From positions 3,016,064 to 3,080,063 of the forward strand of contig VXBA01003437.1 in NCBI GenBank assembly GCA_013399895.1: a stretch of 64,000 nucleotides of DNA, in the 5' to 3' direction. Of this stretch, positions 42,591-55,544 are shown piece by piece (within the stretch, counting starts at the first letter, position 1; each line of letters starts with the position of its first letter). Position numbers and translations under genes: made by a program. This DNA comes from Serilophus lunatus (Eukaryota; Chordata; Aves; Passeriformes; Eurylaimidae). The notes under the pieces were generated by a model. That model did no database searches. It was given only the letters and a program-made list of their open reading frames with translations, and was not told the DNA's origin.

Positions 42591-45500
42591 CAGTCTTACA
42601 CATATGTATATAATATATACAGCTCACAACTGGATCCTGAACTCACTGAAAGAGACAAGAGAGGGCTCACCTGAGGAGAGCTGCTTTATTTGCTTGGGAT
42701 GGGAGACTGGCCAGAGTCAGCAGCCTTCAGCTGCTAACTATCGGCATCAAATTCTTCAGTACTAGTTTGCTTTCACATGATTAAAGCACAAGTGGTGCTA
42801 GTTTCAATATCAAAAGAAAAAACCATCTCATCTCTGTCTCCCAGGAGACTCCTCTAAATGAAGCAACCCGTCCTGCAAAGGCTTTGCCAGTGACAAACAG
42901 AGCATGCCTAATGTTGAATTAAACCCAAAACATACAGATCGACAAGAAAGAATATCTTGGACTGGGGACAGGAATACAAAAAGACAGAAAGCAAAGCACA
43001 GAGAACTGGCAAGGAAAGAGCAGAGCTAGAAGGCAAGTTAATTTAAGAGACATGAGCTGCTCCAGGCTGGATGTTTTCTTACACAGAACTGTGATTGCTG
43101 GACTTAATGCCAGAGTATAAAGCAGTCTCTTGCATCGGCTGCTACTGAGGAAACCTTCACCTACAACGGGAACTGGGAGAAGGGAACAGTTTGCTTGGAG
43201 CCAGAACTCAAATCTGAGATATCTGTAACCAGGGGAAAAGCTAAAGTCTTCCAGATGGCAGGAGATGGCAAAGCAGACCTACATATTTGGAAGCCTTGTG
43301 TTTGCTGCCAGACCGGCCCTTGTAGATTTGTTGCTTTATGCAAAGTTAAAGCCTGACAGCTCTTCTCACTTCAGTGTATTGCATGGCTTTCTGTTAAAGA
43401 ATTGCAGTTGAGAGGACAAAGCGCAAAATTTTTAAATAACTGACTCAGACCTTTACCTGTTAACTCGGGTAGAAACAATTTGGTGGCCAGCAATTTGACC
43501 CTTAGTAGGTCTTCTTGCAATTCAGACCTTGTCAAACCAGAGTAGGTATTTCTGGGTGGTCTTGTGAGAGAAGGCATAGCATACTCTTATGCTTTGAACT
43601 ATTTCCTTCAAGGCAGGAGGTGAGTAGCTTTAAGAAATGCAGAGAAAGTTATTTTTCCCACTGGTGTTACAATTATGCTGCAAATAAATCTACTCTTTGT
43701 AAAGACCATTGCTGGGCTGCCTTTAATCTCACCGCTCTTATCTCCACTTGTCCTCTGGCCTGTCCCTGTCACCTGTCTCTGAACAGTATCTGCACCCCAC
43801 AAACCTCAGCATATGGTCTAAAGGGCAGTCTTCCCTGGTGTGGAGAGCAGAGAAAAAGCTGAGAACTAGAGAAAAAATTGATTATTCTCCCATTTCCTGG
43901 CCACATTAATATAAATTCTGTATTCTTCTCTACTCCTCCCAAAAGAACCAACATGACTCAGAGGATGCACATTAAAGAGATTCACAACTGCACAGCAGGC
44001 ACTGGTGGAAGTTACTTTATGTAGGGGATACAAAAAAGTGAAAGAAGCCTAAATTTGCCATTTTCTTCCTTGTTGCAATTCTTCAGGAAGTTAGATAATT
44101 TTACATGGACAAAAGAGAGGAAGAAAATCTGGGGAAAACAGCTGTTATATTTGCACATATGTATGAAGCATGCATTCAAATTGCAGAGATATTCTACAGG
44201 GATAATCAGCCCAGAGAGTACCCTGAGGTCCTATGAAGTAGACCATAAATGTAAAGTTGATCATCCTCAGTACTGAAAACTGGTTACTTTACAATCTAGA
44301 GATGCTTTATGATGACCTTGCCATGGGATTTATGCCTCAGAAAATGGTCTTTCTGCTTAGTTGGAAGAGCAGCCTGCAGGCCCTTGGAGATCTCTGGTCT
44401 TGTATTACAGCTCTGAGCAGTTGGGGGTGGAGCATTAGTCCTATTTCAGCCTATTGCTCCAAGCAGAGAGGAAATATGATAATTTGCCGATCCCCCAAAT
44501 CACCCGTGGAAATAGGCAAGGATTAATAAAAAAAAGGTTACATTGCTGTTACTACAATGCAAGGCCTAATGAAACAGTTACTGTATTTGAAGATATAGTC
44601 TCCCTGCAAGGCACTTCTGTTCCTCGATTATGTAGCTAGTTACTCCGCCTAAAAAAGCTTCAGAGTAAAACATTTTTTCCAACCTAGTTCTCTGCCAAGC
44701 TTTCTCCTATTTACTTGCCTGCTCCTAAAGTGCCGGTTGTGCAAAATTAAATATGTCCTAAATATTTTCTGCCAGGCTTTCTGCTTAGGATATTCCTAAC
44801 CTTAGGATTTCCTGCAACCCCTGGTCCTGATAACTAGACTACTTAGCTCTCCTGCTCTACTAATGGTACTCTACCTGTCACAGTTCTGCCATTTTCAGGT
44901 AAAAATAATGCCTGTCTCAGGTGGGTAGATCTCAGCAAATCGTTATCTCCTCATGGGCTGCAAATAGCCCATGAAACCTGCTTTCTTAGCAAACAGATGG
45001 GTAGCATCCAATTTAGTATCTCTAAATGGATGGGAGCTTCTGTTCCTCAAAATTTATTAGTTTACTTGGGAAACAAACATGTACAGAGACAAAGGCTATC
45101 CCGATGCCTGACAGAGTCATGGTGACATGGTCAAAGTGTGGAGATGGTGTACATTGATACACCTGTTCTAGTTTGAAATTAAAATTTAACTGAAATTATA
45201 TAGCACTACTGCAGTCAGCAAAATCCAATGAAGTAGGTGGGTAAATCTCTGCATGATTATCTCATGTTGGTCTTTATGCTGGACTATCTCCATGGATGTT
45301 GATTTAGGGCTAGATCTGAGCTCAATGTTACATGATATTTGGTACAAGATGCTTGAGGCAGGAAAACAACACTCAGCAAATGCCGAGGTATAGATACCTG
45401 TATCTAATTCTTTGTCATTTAGCCCTGATTGTTTTATTTAATGATGTGATGTGATTTGATTGCTTGCGGGTTATATAATTACAGCATTCATTGTACCTCC

Positions 45501-46888
45501 ATTGTTCAAAGTGTTTCCTTATGGGAGAAATTATCCATGTGGATGACACAATTTTTCTTCCATGACAGATCTTAATTAAAAAAAGCTAAATATAGTGTGG
45601 TTGATGGATCTTAAATAACTTGTCAGTGTTACTTGCTGTAGTGGAAGAAATCATATGTGGGATCACTCAGATTCATCTTTTCAGTACATTCAACACTGTA
45701 GTAGTATATGATGCATTAGAGCATGGGCAAGCTGCACTGATGTAGAGGGAAAGTAACTTATTTAATGAATGACTACATTTGCTACTTGTTTGTGAAATAG
45801 GTGAGAATGGGCAAAAATATGTGCACCTAGATCTAGGTAGCATAATTTAGCTGCCAAGCCCTGGCATGTACCATCTCTGCCTGGTTGCATAACATTGTCT
45901 TAACACAGTGAAAAACTGTATCTCTAAACCATCTCAGAAGGGAGCATCTGCCCACAAAAGCAGGGTAGGGGTTTATGTACTTACACATCCTAGCTGTTGC
46001 CATATTGATTAAGGACATCAATTAATCAAAACCTCTCTAGCCTGCCTCTGATGCACCAATTTTATGTGCAGTTCTACTGCATCAAATTGTCTGCTATGTT
46101 TCCCGTATCTAATATCCTTGGAGAAAATTAGTTTCATTCACCATAAAATGTCATGTTAATTATAAACAGAATGAAATGTAATATGCAATTATTTCATCCC
46201 TTTTTGCCCATTGGAGAGCAGGTTGCACTGTGCACAGTTCAGAAGTTTGATTTAGAAAAGCAACTCTGATACTACAGAACTATGAAAATTAGAGAAGTTT
46301 GTTGGAACATGGCTGGATTTTGATACTCAGCAGTGCAGACAGCAGATCTTATCATCTTTGTTGCACTTTTTTCTGAGTCTAAAACTGAAATGCTATGTGA
46401 GAAGTTCTTGCCAGCTTTCTGGCAGCCTGTACTTCAAATTAAGCTGTGAGTACCAAGGGAACAGACTCCAGAATGGCAGTTAGTACTCTTTGTCCTTCAT
46501 GCCAGCAAGGTCACCTACAACTTTTTCCTTTAAGGACTTCAGGGACTGAATCATTCATATTCATAGCCTCACCCGGGAAATTCAGCCCACAGGAACCCTG
46601 CAGCCACAATTCATGACCTATAAACCTGTTGCATCACGAGTCCTGCTCTTATCTACATTCACTCACTCCCAGACCACATCCCAAGATCAGAGTTCAGACA
46701 TGTCCAACTTGCCAGGCTCGACACAAGCTTATGTGCCAACCTTTCCCTTTCTGGGGCAACTTCTCATATAAGAGAAACTCTTACATTTTTGTTCATGACT
46801 TCGTATACATGATGGCAAGCAATCTACTCTTGTTCCCTACACCTTCATCTCCCAGTCTGACAACCAGGTAGTGCTGTCAGTCTGCGGT
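42591..46888. other. Unique AT-rich sequence, no gene seen
   Basis: No gene or transposon is recognised. The parts at 45,430-45,600 and 46,040-46,220 are AT-rich with TAATTA-type cores and read like candidate conserved non-coding DNA; this cannot be confirmed from one sequence. Confidence 0.5.
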
Positions 46889-46960
46889 GAAAGATGAGGA
46901 AACTGATTATTTACTTGCCTGATGTTCTGTGTCTACAAAGGAGACTTGTCATTTGTCTCT
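46889..46960 (-). repeat. Possible MIR-like SINE relic
   Basis: The plus strand reads 'gatgaggaaactga', an exact match to a word characteristic of the reverse complement of MIR, followed by 'tttacttgcctgatgttctg', which loosely fits the next part. The match is short, so chance is possible. Confidence 0.3.
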
Positions 46961-49900
46961 GTGAAATCTGACAATCCAGAATAAAAAGAGGTAAGGAGGA
47001 GAAGGATTTAGACTCTCAGAGATTCACAGAGTAACCCTCTTTCTCAATTATCAAAATGATGTGAAGCTATAATGTAGAAGAACTCCCTGTTTTATTAACA
47101 ACTTGAACTTTAAACTACTAACCTGGTGAAGATATGCATCATGGTGTAGTCACTGCACATGATCTTATGTACAAAATGCATAGAAGGTCCTTGAATTTTC
47201 ATGGTAAGTCATATCTATTTGTGGTTTCTCCCCTGAGCCTCCTGATCAATTCCTTGGCAAACAGCATGTCAATACTACAATTTGTTTGACTGTCCTACCA
47301 TGAGCAGTTGCCTTTCTGCTCTTGTGACTATGAGGCTTCTTCCTGTAACCCATAGAACATGTGGATCAAAAGGTCCATAGCATGTGTTTAACAGTATAGA
47401 AGAAAAATACTCTCCAGTAAAGCTGTCCTAGTGTGTCAGAGATACAGACCGAGAGAGCAAAAGGAGCGAGACATCATTAGGGGCACTGTGCTTTTACCGT
47501 CACGTTCAAGGGTCCGTGTGCTCACCTTCTCACCTCCTGACTCACCTGTTTATTGTCTTCCTTCAGCTCCTTTTGGACTCTCACCTAATCCAAGACATCA
47601 CTGCTGGAGATAGAGGTGCCCAGGAAGTCTCCCTTACTTTTACAAAACCTGCCATCCTTCCTCTCCTCCACCTTTTCCTGTCCAGGCTCCCTTTTATGTA
47701 CTGTTTATCAGCCTGTAGCACATGAGGCTCCTTACTGGAATGAAGCACAGAAATATTTTGAACTTAAACTGAGTTGACAACATCAGTGCTTAGACCAGAA
47801 AGATTCAGATGGGGAGTAGACCAGACCAAATGGTATTTCCCAGAGACTTCCATGCTGACATGATGAATCAAAGCCCCATCCCTTTGCATTGCTCTGGGCA
47901 CAAACATCTATTCTCTGTGCTGACCGCTGAACCGTGAGCATCAAAGGGATTTAACATTTCAGATCTGAATCCATGTCCAGGATTGCTGCTATTGCCATGA
48001 CATCATTTGGGTCTGATTAGACAAGCAATTTGTTAAAACACCACCTCTGCAGTGTTTTCTACCAGTAATAGGTCAAAATTGCTAACAATGAGGCAATCAG
48101 TTAGCAAAGTCCCAAGGTCAAAATGGTGATGAGTGAGCTCTGTATATTGGTAGATGTATCCAGGTCCTGTGCACATATGTCCCACAAATAAGTCACAGCC
48201 AAATCACAGTCCACTTGCCACAATGTTCTTGAAGGAAGAGTTAAGGAAATATATTTATCCCTTCAGTTCTTTGGGGTTTCCCTTAAATCAGAGGCAAGAA
48301 ACACTGCTTGTGCAGTAGGCACCAGTTGTTTTTGCCCAGGAGAGAGAAAAAGCTAGTCAGCAGTTGCAAGCCTACTTTACATTTATCTAAACAAATAAGA
48401 GCGTAATTAGTCTCCCCCAGAGCTCCCAGCACTGCTGACTCCTTGACAAGGCTGTCAGGCATCACTGGGGCTGGTATAGTCATCTACAGAATCCTGGAGG
48501 AGGACTGCTGTTTGGAGAGGTGATGTCCAAACCTAGGAAAGCAGCACATGGGCAGAGCTCCAAGCATGGGAAGGTGGGCTCAGTTGGAAAAGAGGGAAAG
48601 TGTACGGCCCAGCCTGCAGCGGCTCTTGCTTTCCTTTCAAACCAGCCCACAGTGACACCTGGTGACCCACGTTCACTTGCAAGTGAAGCTGAGTATACCC
48701 ATGATGGACAGAAATAATACTCTTTGGAGAAGCTGCTTTGGGATGGCCTCTGCAAGAGGCAGAAAGTGAGAAAACACAGTCGTGCAAGCACAGTATTTGG
48801 GGAAAACCCCATCTCACAGGCTTTTTCTGCTTGCATTGAGGGGCAGGTACTGCACAGGAGCAGGGAGTGAAGCCTGAATTTTGTAGAGGTTAGGAGGCAT
48901 ATGTCAAGGGGCAGGGCTTGAGTCTGCACAGCTGCAAAGTGGTTCAGGGCTTGGGGCTATCTTGGCCTTGTGCAGCCACAGGGCACCAGCTGTGCCAGCC
49001 CTAGAGCATGGAGAAATACAAAAGGATTAAGGGTACAGCTGTCCACTGTCCTTGGGGTCTGCTGCCACCCCCATAAGGAGTCCTGTGAGCCGGCCTTCCC
49101 AGGGAAGGCAAATGCGTCCAGGTAGGCTACAGAAGTGTGAATATGGCCAGAGATGGACTGCTCTCAAATAGGGAAAATGTAGCAGGAAATCCCCTGTGCC
49201 TGTGGCCCCAGACCCTACATCCACCTTCTCCTCCAGATATTTGCATTTCTTCATATTCTTTTCTCAAACCTATAGCCACATGAGTAAAGTAGGTTATCAC
49301 AGGATGAAGCTTTTGCTTACACATTACAGAGTCACTCTGTTTTTCTAAATGCAACTGGGAAGCGATCTACAATGTAACTTAGAATTTTTCATAATGTTGA
49401 AGTTTAAACAAAATACTTTTCCCTAAAACAGGAAATAAATTGGAATCTACCAAGTACAAAACAGGTCCAAACCCACCAAAAAATAAAGTATATGATTTTT
49501 CTTTACATGGGTGACATGTAGCATCAGTAATTGGAGGTGGCATTGTTCAGCACATTGGAAAAGGCAGGAAAATGCAACAAGTCACATACAAAGGCTTGTC
49601 AGATAATGTAGCCATTTTAGACTGAAAAAATACCTCCTTAAATTGTGCAGTTTCAATTTCTAAAAAAACCCCTCCAACCCACCCTGTTGTTTCCTTTCAG
49701 TCTGGCTTGTGGTTTCAAGTTTTCTTTCTTTGTGTTTAAATATTTTCCATGTAGGTTTACAGTGGAACAACCCACTTTGTTCACCATCCTTTCTCACCAG
49801 CCAGCTCCTGTACAAGCCAGCACAGCCCCCAGCTCTCACAGCTTGTACCAGCCTGGCTTTGCAGTGGTGGCAGCCAGGAAGGGAAGCAGAAAGCCTTCAG

Positions 49901-52900
49901 ATGCAGGACCAGCCCCTTAGAGGTGTAGACTATGTTGTGCAGATGCGAATTCACAGGTCCCCAGCAGTGTCTTTGATGACCTGTGTGAGGCGGTTGTTGC
50001 CTGATTCAGGCTGGGAAAATTCAACCCTTGTTCTGTGATGACAAGTAAACTGCTCTCAGAAAGACAAAACATTGTGGTGGTGGCTTCCATTCTGTCCCTT
50101 TGTTTGTCCATTGCATTTTTCTGACCCTGTGGGAAGAGCTGGATTGTGGGACAGAGGTGTGGGGGATAAAGACCTGAAGAACATCTTTAGCTGCCTCACA
50201 GGGGGCCCACATTACAAATTTAGGAGAATGTCAGTGCATAAGCTCCCATTGCCATAAAATAATTAGTAGGACAGAGCAGATTCATCACTTGTATGATGCC
50301 TTGGAAGCTGAACAGAGACCATTACTTTGCCTCTATGGGATCAGCCAAGCACAGCTAAATGCCAGATGAGATATATTAGGGAACAAGGAAGAAGTACCTA
50401 AACAACATCCTTTAGCCCTTCAGTAAGGAGTAAAATACGTTGGAGCAGTGACAGTGATGAAGAGAGCAGCCAAGACTGGGTCATTCCCCTGCAGAGGCTG
50501 CTGGGAAGGGTTTTCTTTGGCCACAAATGGCTCCATGCTCTGAAGCAGGGTGAAGAGCCTGGAGATGCCCTGCCTGAGTCATGCTGCCCACACTCTCGGG
50601 AAATGCCTTTCCACAGCAGCCTCATGAGACTGATGGCTGATGTTTAGCAGCTTATTGAGGCACAACTCAAAAGCACCACAGGCTTCTTTTTCTTGGCAGG
50701 GATCCACAAAGCAAAGATAAACCAGTTGGAAGAGATATGGGGAGCAAGGGTCCAGGTTTGTTCAGAGAACCCACAGCAATAGGAGGGAAACCTGAAGCAG
50801 GGCTCATAACAGAAATGGCAGCAGGGAACCAGTACATGCTGTCACTGTTGGGGAAAAAGGGATACTTGTGCCCAGGGTCTGGTCTCCTCACTATCTGGAG
50901 AGATGCTGCAGGGGCGGAACATAGAGCAGTTCTTCCCAGGCAGACAGCCACTCTTTAATGCCAAATAATACAGAAAGAAAGTACTGATTTTATTATCAAA
51001 AAATATCTACTCAGCGTCCACACAACCTAGAGCACAGAGAGAAGGGATGAGATAGACAGAGGACAGGGAAAAGGCAGCAATGACCTTGTTAGCTGATAAA
51101 CTCAGTGATGACGACATCCCTCATTTTGCCTCAGCTTGTTTCTTCATTCATATGGCTATTGCTGTTTGCTCTCCCAATGACATCAGGATGTAAACTACTT
51201 GGAAGGAAGTGAGCAGTGAAATCCGCTAATGTCTTTGCCTCTTTGACCTTGAAAATGGGGAAATTATACTTTGTGCTCTTTAATCCCCTTTTTGGAGGTT
51301 TAGACCAGTGTCTGTTGTAAATTCTTTGCAGGATACATGCACTTGGAATGTGTAGAGAGGCAGGGCTATCATTGCAGGAAATACACTTTTCCTCCACCCT
51401 TCACCTTTTTTTTTAATGATCTCATTCCCAGAGCAAGAAATGGCATGTGGTTTCACACCACATATGGCCAACTCATAATGTGCATATCCACAGAACTAAT
51501 AACCTGCCATCAGCAATGTACTTTCTTTGGATCAGATTTGGAAGGTGATATAATCCTGGATGAATTGTCAAAGGGAGACATACAAGAGTTTATCTGTCAT
51601 TCTCCTCCTCTAGTATCACAGTAGTTATATGCAGCACTTGGATCCTGTTTCTGTGGGGTTGTGCTCTCAGCATTGCTGTGTGCTGAGATTTCTCACATTT
51701 ATTTTCATCTGGCCTAGACCTGGTTTCTGCATGAGAGCCCAGGGCACAGTAGGAGAGCTGTGCAGTGCTCTTTAAGGGGGAGAAAAGTTTTAAAAAGCCT
51801 GTACTAAAACTGTCACCCCTCCACAACACAGTGGTAGAAGCAATGGTTCTTTAAGTTTCAATAAAACAGAAGTGCAGTGTAAGCACGTGATTGCTAATAC
51901 AAGAATTGTTAAAATAAACATGCATGTGGGAGATGCTTTACATAAGCATATTTGTGGGAGAGAAGGAAAGGGGTAGACAGCTGTGTCATCCTCACAGCCC
52001 TTTCATTAGAGCAGTAGGGGAAGGTGACTCTCAGAAAAGTATGTGCATGTTGCAATAGGTGCCACTGAGCTAATACCCACCAGTGCAACGTGTGCCTGTT
52101 TGGAAGCCAGTGGGATGTACTGGGAAGGGTTGCTATGCTACCGGGCCAGCTCCTAACTCACAAGGAGACAGCCAAGTGCATCTTCTGCCACTAGAATTGA
52201 CTCATAGCATGTTTGGAGCTGTGCCTCTTTCTGCTCTGCATCACTGGGGTTTGGTGCTGTTTTCCCAAAATACAGTGCTCTCGTTTTAATGGTTTGTTCA
52301 TACATCACTCGGTGCAAATCTGGTGTTTGAACGGTTTACATGGTAACTTTTGTTTGACTTGAATAGTCTTGCTGAGAGATAAATTTCTTGCTAGCAGGGC
52401 TGTCTGGATCACTGGAACATATGAGCTTTCTCAGCACCTCCCAGGGCAGTTACTAGAGAAGAAGAGAAACAGAGCTAACTTAATTATCTATCAACTAACA
52501 GTGAATAAACACATCTCACAATGAGCAAAAAGCATCTCCAGGCTCTCTTTACCTTCTGTCACATTTGTCTGCAAGTTTTAGAGGAAAGAGAGAAGCCAAA
52601 TTGGCCATAACTCAATTTCCTGGTCTGGAAAATATCAAATATATTCTTATTTAATGTTGTCGTAAATTTCTATGAAGTAATATTTGTGGAGGGATTCTTG
52701 GATTTGCTGAAAATGTTTGGAAATTGCAGGGGTTTGTTTAGATGAAAAGTTTTAAAATATTTGTGGATCAGAGTCAGTGGATCAGAGGCCTCTTTTATTT
52801 GGTCAGCTTATGAATAACAGAGTGTGTATGGGCCAAGTGGAGAGCCGCTGTAACTCAGCACTGAAAAGGGAATATGATACATGTCCCAAAGCCAGACAGA

Positions 52901-53429
52901 AGGAAATACAGTTTATACAAAACCTGTGTGAGCAGAAGACAGGGATCAGTTTGGGAAAAGGAGAGGAAGATTGAGAAGCAGCATTAACTGACAATCTGTG
53001 TTTAGTACTGTGTAGCTTTATAGTACTTTATGAGCGCTGAAGAAGGCTCACAATGGCCCTCTCGAATGACAGCTACAAATGCTGTCCTGTAGAGGAGATA
53101 TCTTGTTCTGCCTGAAATAACCCTATGTCATAAAACGGCACATTTATATAGAACAAACAAAACAGGGAAATGCAAACCCAGCCAGCAGGAAATCCTCACA
53201 TGCATGAAAGGAAATGGGCTGTGCTAGCAACATGATTCCTTCATTATGTCACAAAATTCAAGGCAAAATATAACCCCAAGCTTACAGGGAAAGGCAAGTA
53301 ACATCCCTTTTAGAAGCATTGTTAGTGAGGGCAAAGAGATGTAGGATGGCACAAAGAGAAACATGTGCTTGGTTTTCAATTTGACTCTTTCGTAAACCAT
53401 AGAGAAATTTTCTTTCATTTTGCCTTTTG
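46961..53429. other. Unique sequence, no gene seen
   Basis: No exon, RNA gene or transposon is recognised. The segment 48,480-49,120 is GC-richer and carries a 149-codon minus frame (48,480-48,929). That frame has no recognisable domain, no signal of splicing that I can support, and competing frames on both strands. Confidence 0.5.
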
Positions 53430-53590
53430 AAGGCCAGGTTGAACGGGACTCAAGGCCAGATTGGTGAGGTTCTGAGCAGCCTGGTATAGTTGAAGGTGTC
53501 CCTGCTTATGGTGTGGGGGTTGGAACTTGATCTTCAAGGTCTCCTTCCAACCCAAACCATTTCATGATTCCATGGCAATGACTCTATGAT
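53430..53590 (+). mobile_element. CR1 LINE, 3' end fragment
   Basis: The plus strand reads 'aaggccaggttgaacggg', 'gagcagcctggtatagt', 'ggaaggtgtccctgc'-like, 'gggggttggaacttgat', 'ccttccaacccaaacc' and closes with 'gactctatgat'. This is the classical terminal segment of a chicken-type CR1, here 161 bp long. It covers 3' UTR only and encodes nothing. Confidence 0.93.
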
Positions 53591-54848
53591 TATTTTCCCC
53601 ATTACAGTTTTGGGCAGTATATACCTTACCTAGCATGGCTATGAAGTGCAATGTGTCACCAATGGATAGGAAAAGTCCCATGTAAATTTGCCTCTCCTCC
53701 TCTGACTTGCCATTGGCAGTGGAGTTTCTGCCTGCCCTCTGGGAGCATCGTTGTCAGCTGGGGCAGGCAGAGCACCTTCTCTCCTCCCCCTCCACCTGCC
53801 ACACTTCTGCTCCTACCTACCATTGCACTGGCTGAAGCACCTGAAGGCCCTAACACTGTCTGGACTTTCTCAAACCACTTGATTCTGACAGGGAAGATGG
53901 AGGCTTCTTCTTCATTCTGGCTGCCCAGGTGTGTGCTTTTTCTCTAAGCCATCCTGCTCTGGTGCTTTTCCTTTAGCTCTCAGTTCATAAGTGTGTTAGC
54001 CTTTCTTCCTGGTTTATCTTCTTCAACTAGTTTCCATTTCGGTGAGTCTTGTCATACCCTTTTGTTTATTCCTTTTGCTGCCTTTGTCTGGATGGCTACA
54101 TTGACAGCACATGATGGAGTCATTTTCTGGACAGTAATCCAAACACTGGAAAATAGCTCTTCAGGCAAAGGTCCAGAAGCACAAAGACCAGTATTACAAG
54201 TTTATTCTTGCATATTTTGTCTGTAGATTTTATTCATATCAAACAGTCCTCCACCTTCTAGCACTGTCAAAAATAATACAGCCCAGCATCATCTCTGAAA
54301 CAGGGCTACCTTGTTGTTGTCCTGACATCATATTTCCAGAGAGAGGTAATAACTAGCTTTCAGGTAAGTAGCTGAGGATAAACATAGGTCTTTGAAAAAA
54401 TCTCAGGTGTTCTAGGCAACAGTTCCCAAACAGTGGCACAGATCTTCATGGAGCACAAATACTCTCTTACAATTGCAAATTAGGAAAACCGACCCAGAGG
54501 GGCAGATTACATCCTTCTGCTTCCACATTTCTCTACCTGCGCTTCCAGATCAGGTGATGTATGAACGCCTGTTCCTAAATCACAGAAGACACTGTGTGGT
54601 TGAGCTGAAGCAGATCCATCTGAGGGGCTCTGGCAGGCTGCCATGCACGATATGTAAGGAAAGACTAAGGGAGTCAGGCTCCAGTAGACTCAGACAAGAA
54701 AGCTTAGGGAGTTTCTCACTGCTGACTTTAGCGAACTCATAGGGCAAGACAGAGCCAGACTCCTCTCAGGGTAGGAAGAAGATAAGCAAGGAAGACAAGT
54801 TACAAAAAGGGAAATTCTGGCTGCATGTAAGGGAAAACATTTTGTGTG
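53591..54848. other. Unique sequence, no gene seen
   Basis: No gene is recognised. A segment at about 54,415-54,440 ('cagttcccaaacagtgg') recalls the end of a hAT transposon but does not extend into a recognisable element. Confidence 0.5.
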
Positions 54849-55197
54849 TCATAGTATTATACAGTAGTTTGGATAGGAAGGGATCTTTAAAGGTCATCTA
54901 GTCCAACATCCCTGCAATAATCAGGGACATCTTCAACTAGATCAGGTTGCTCAGAGCCCCATCCAATTTGGCCTTGAATGTTTCCAAGTATGTGGCATCC
55001 ACCATGTCTCTGGGCGGCCTGTGCCAGTGTTTCACCACAGTCATTGTAAATTTTTTTCCCCTTATATCTAGTCAAAACCTTCTCTCTTTTAGTTTAAAAA
55101 CACTATCCCTTGTTCTATCACCACATGCCCAGCAAAAATGTCTGTTCCCATCTTTTTTCTGGGTCTCCTTTGTAGCATTATTAAATTATTAATACAG
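54849..55197 (-). mobile_element. CR1 LINE, 3' part (split by insertion)
   Basis: The 3' end of a minus-strand CR1: 'tcatagtattatac', 'aaggtcatctagtccaac', 'ggttgctcagagccccatcc' and 'cctgtgccagtgtttcacc' follow in the normal reverse-complement order. CR1 sequence can be traced to about 55,178 and then runs into AT-rich sequence. The remainder of the same element resumes at 55,545. Confidence 0.9.
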
Positions 55198-55544
55198 TGT
55201 GTCTAGACTATGACATAATGTCTTAGGTATGTAAACACAATCTCATAACTTTCTTGTAGCTCTGAGACAATGACATGTGACCATTATTCCTTTTGTCTAT
55301 TGGCTATGTTAACCTAAACAATCTTTGCACTACAAAAGTACATGAATTTGCAATAAAGACAGACTCCATTTTGGCCCTTGTACAGTTTGTATATAGTCTC
55401 TTTCCTGGATCCTCTGATTATCAGAGTTATGCACCCAAGGCCTGTATGTCTTGTGGGCAGTTTTGATTTCAGAGAGTCCCGATCCCAATGCTGCCAAATA
55501 GACCGATTCCTGTTGTAAGGGATCTCAAAACACAACTGGACACA
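55198..55544. mobile_element. 347-bp insertion nested in CR1, probable solo LTR
   Basis: This segment interrupts a minus-strand CR1 between two parts that are adjacent in intact copies. Its ends are TGTGTCTAG at 55,198-55,206 and CTGGACACA at 55,536-55,544, an inverted repeat matching at 8 of 9 positions. TG...CA ends, a length near 350 bp and an AATAAA at 55,352-55,357 favour a solo LTR. A short non-autonomous DNA transposon is the main alternative. I could not define a clean target duplication: flanking 'cctttgta' and 'cctttatgta' may be an eroded one or simply the two CR1 sides. No coding sequence is recognised. Confidence 0.6.

Noticed and set aside
48480..48929. 149-codon minus-strand open frame in a GC-richer segment
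   Set aside because: No domain, signal or splice support is visible. Competing frames exist on the other strand, as expected from base composition alone.
54405..54460. Possible hAT (Charlie-like) end, 'cagttcccaaacagtgg'
   Set aside because: The resemblance covers fewer than 20 bases, and no partner inverted repeat or element body was found.
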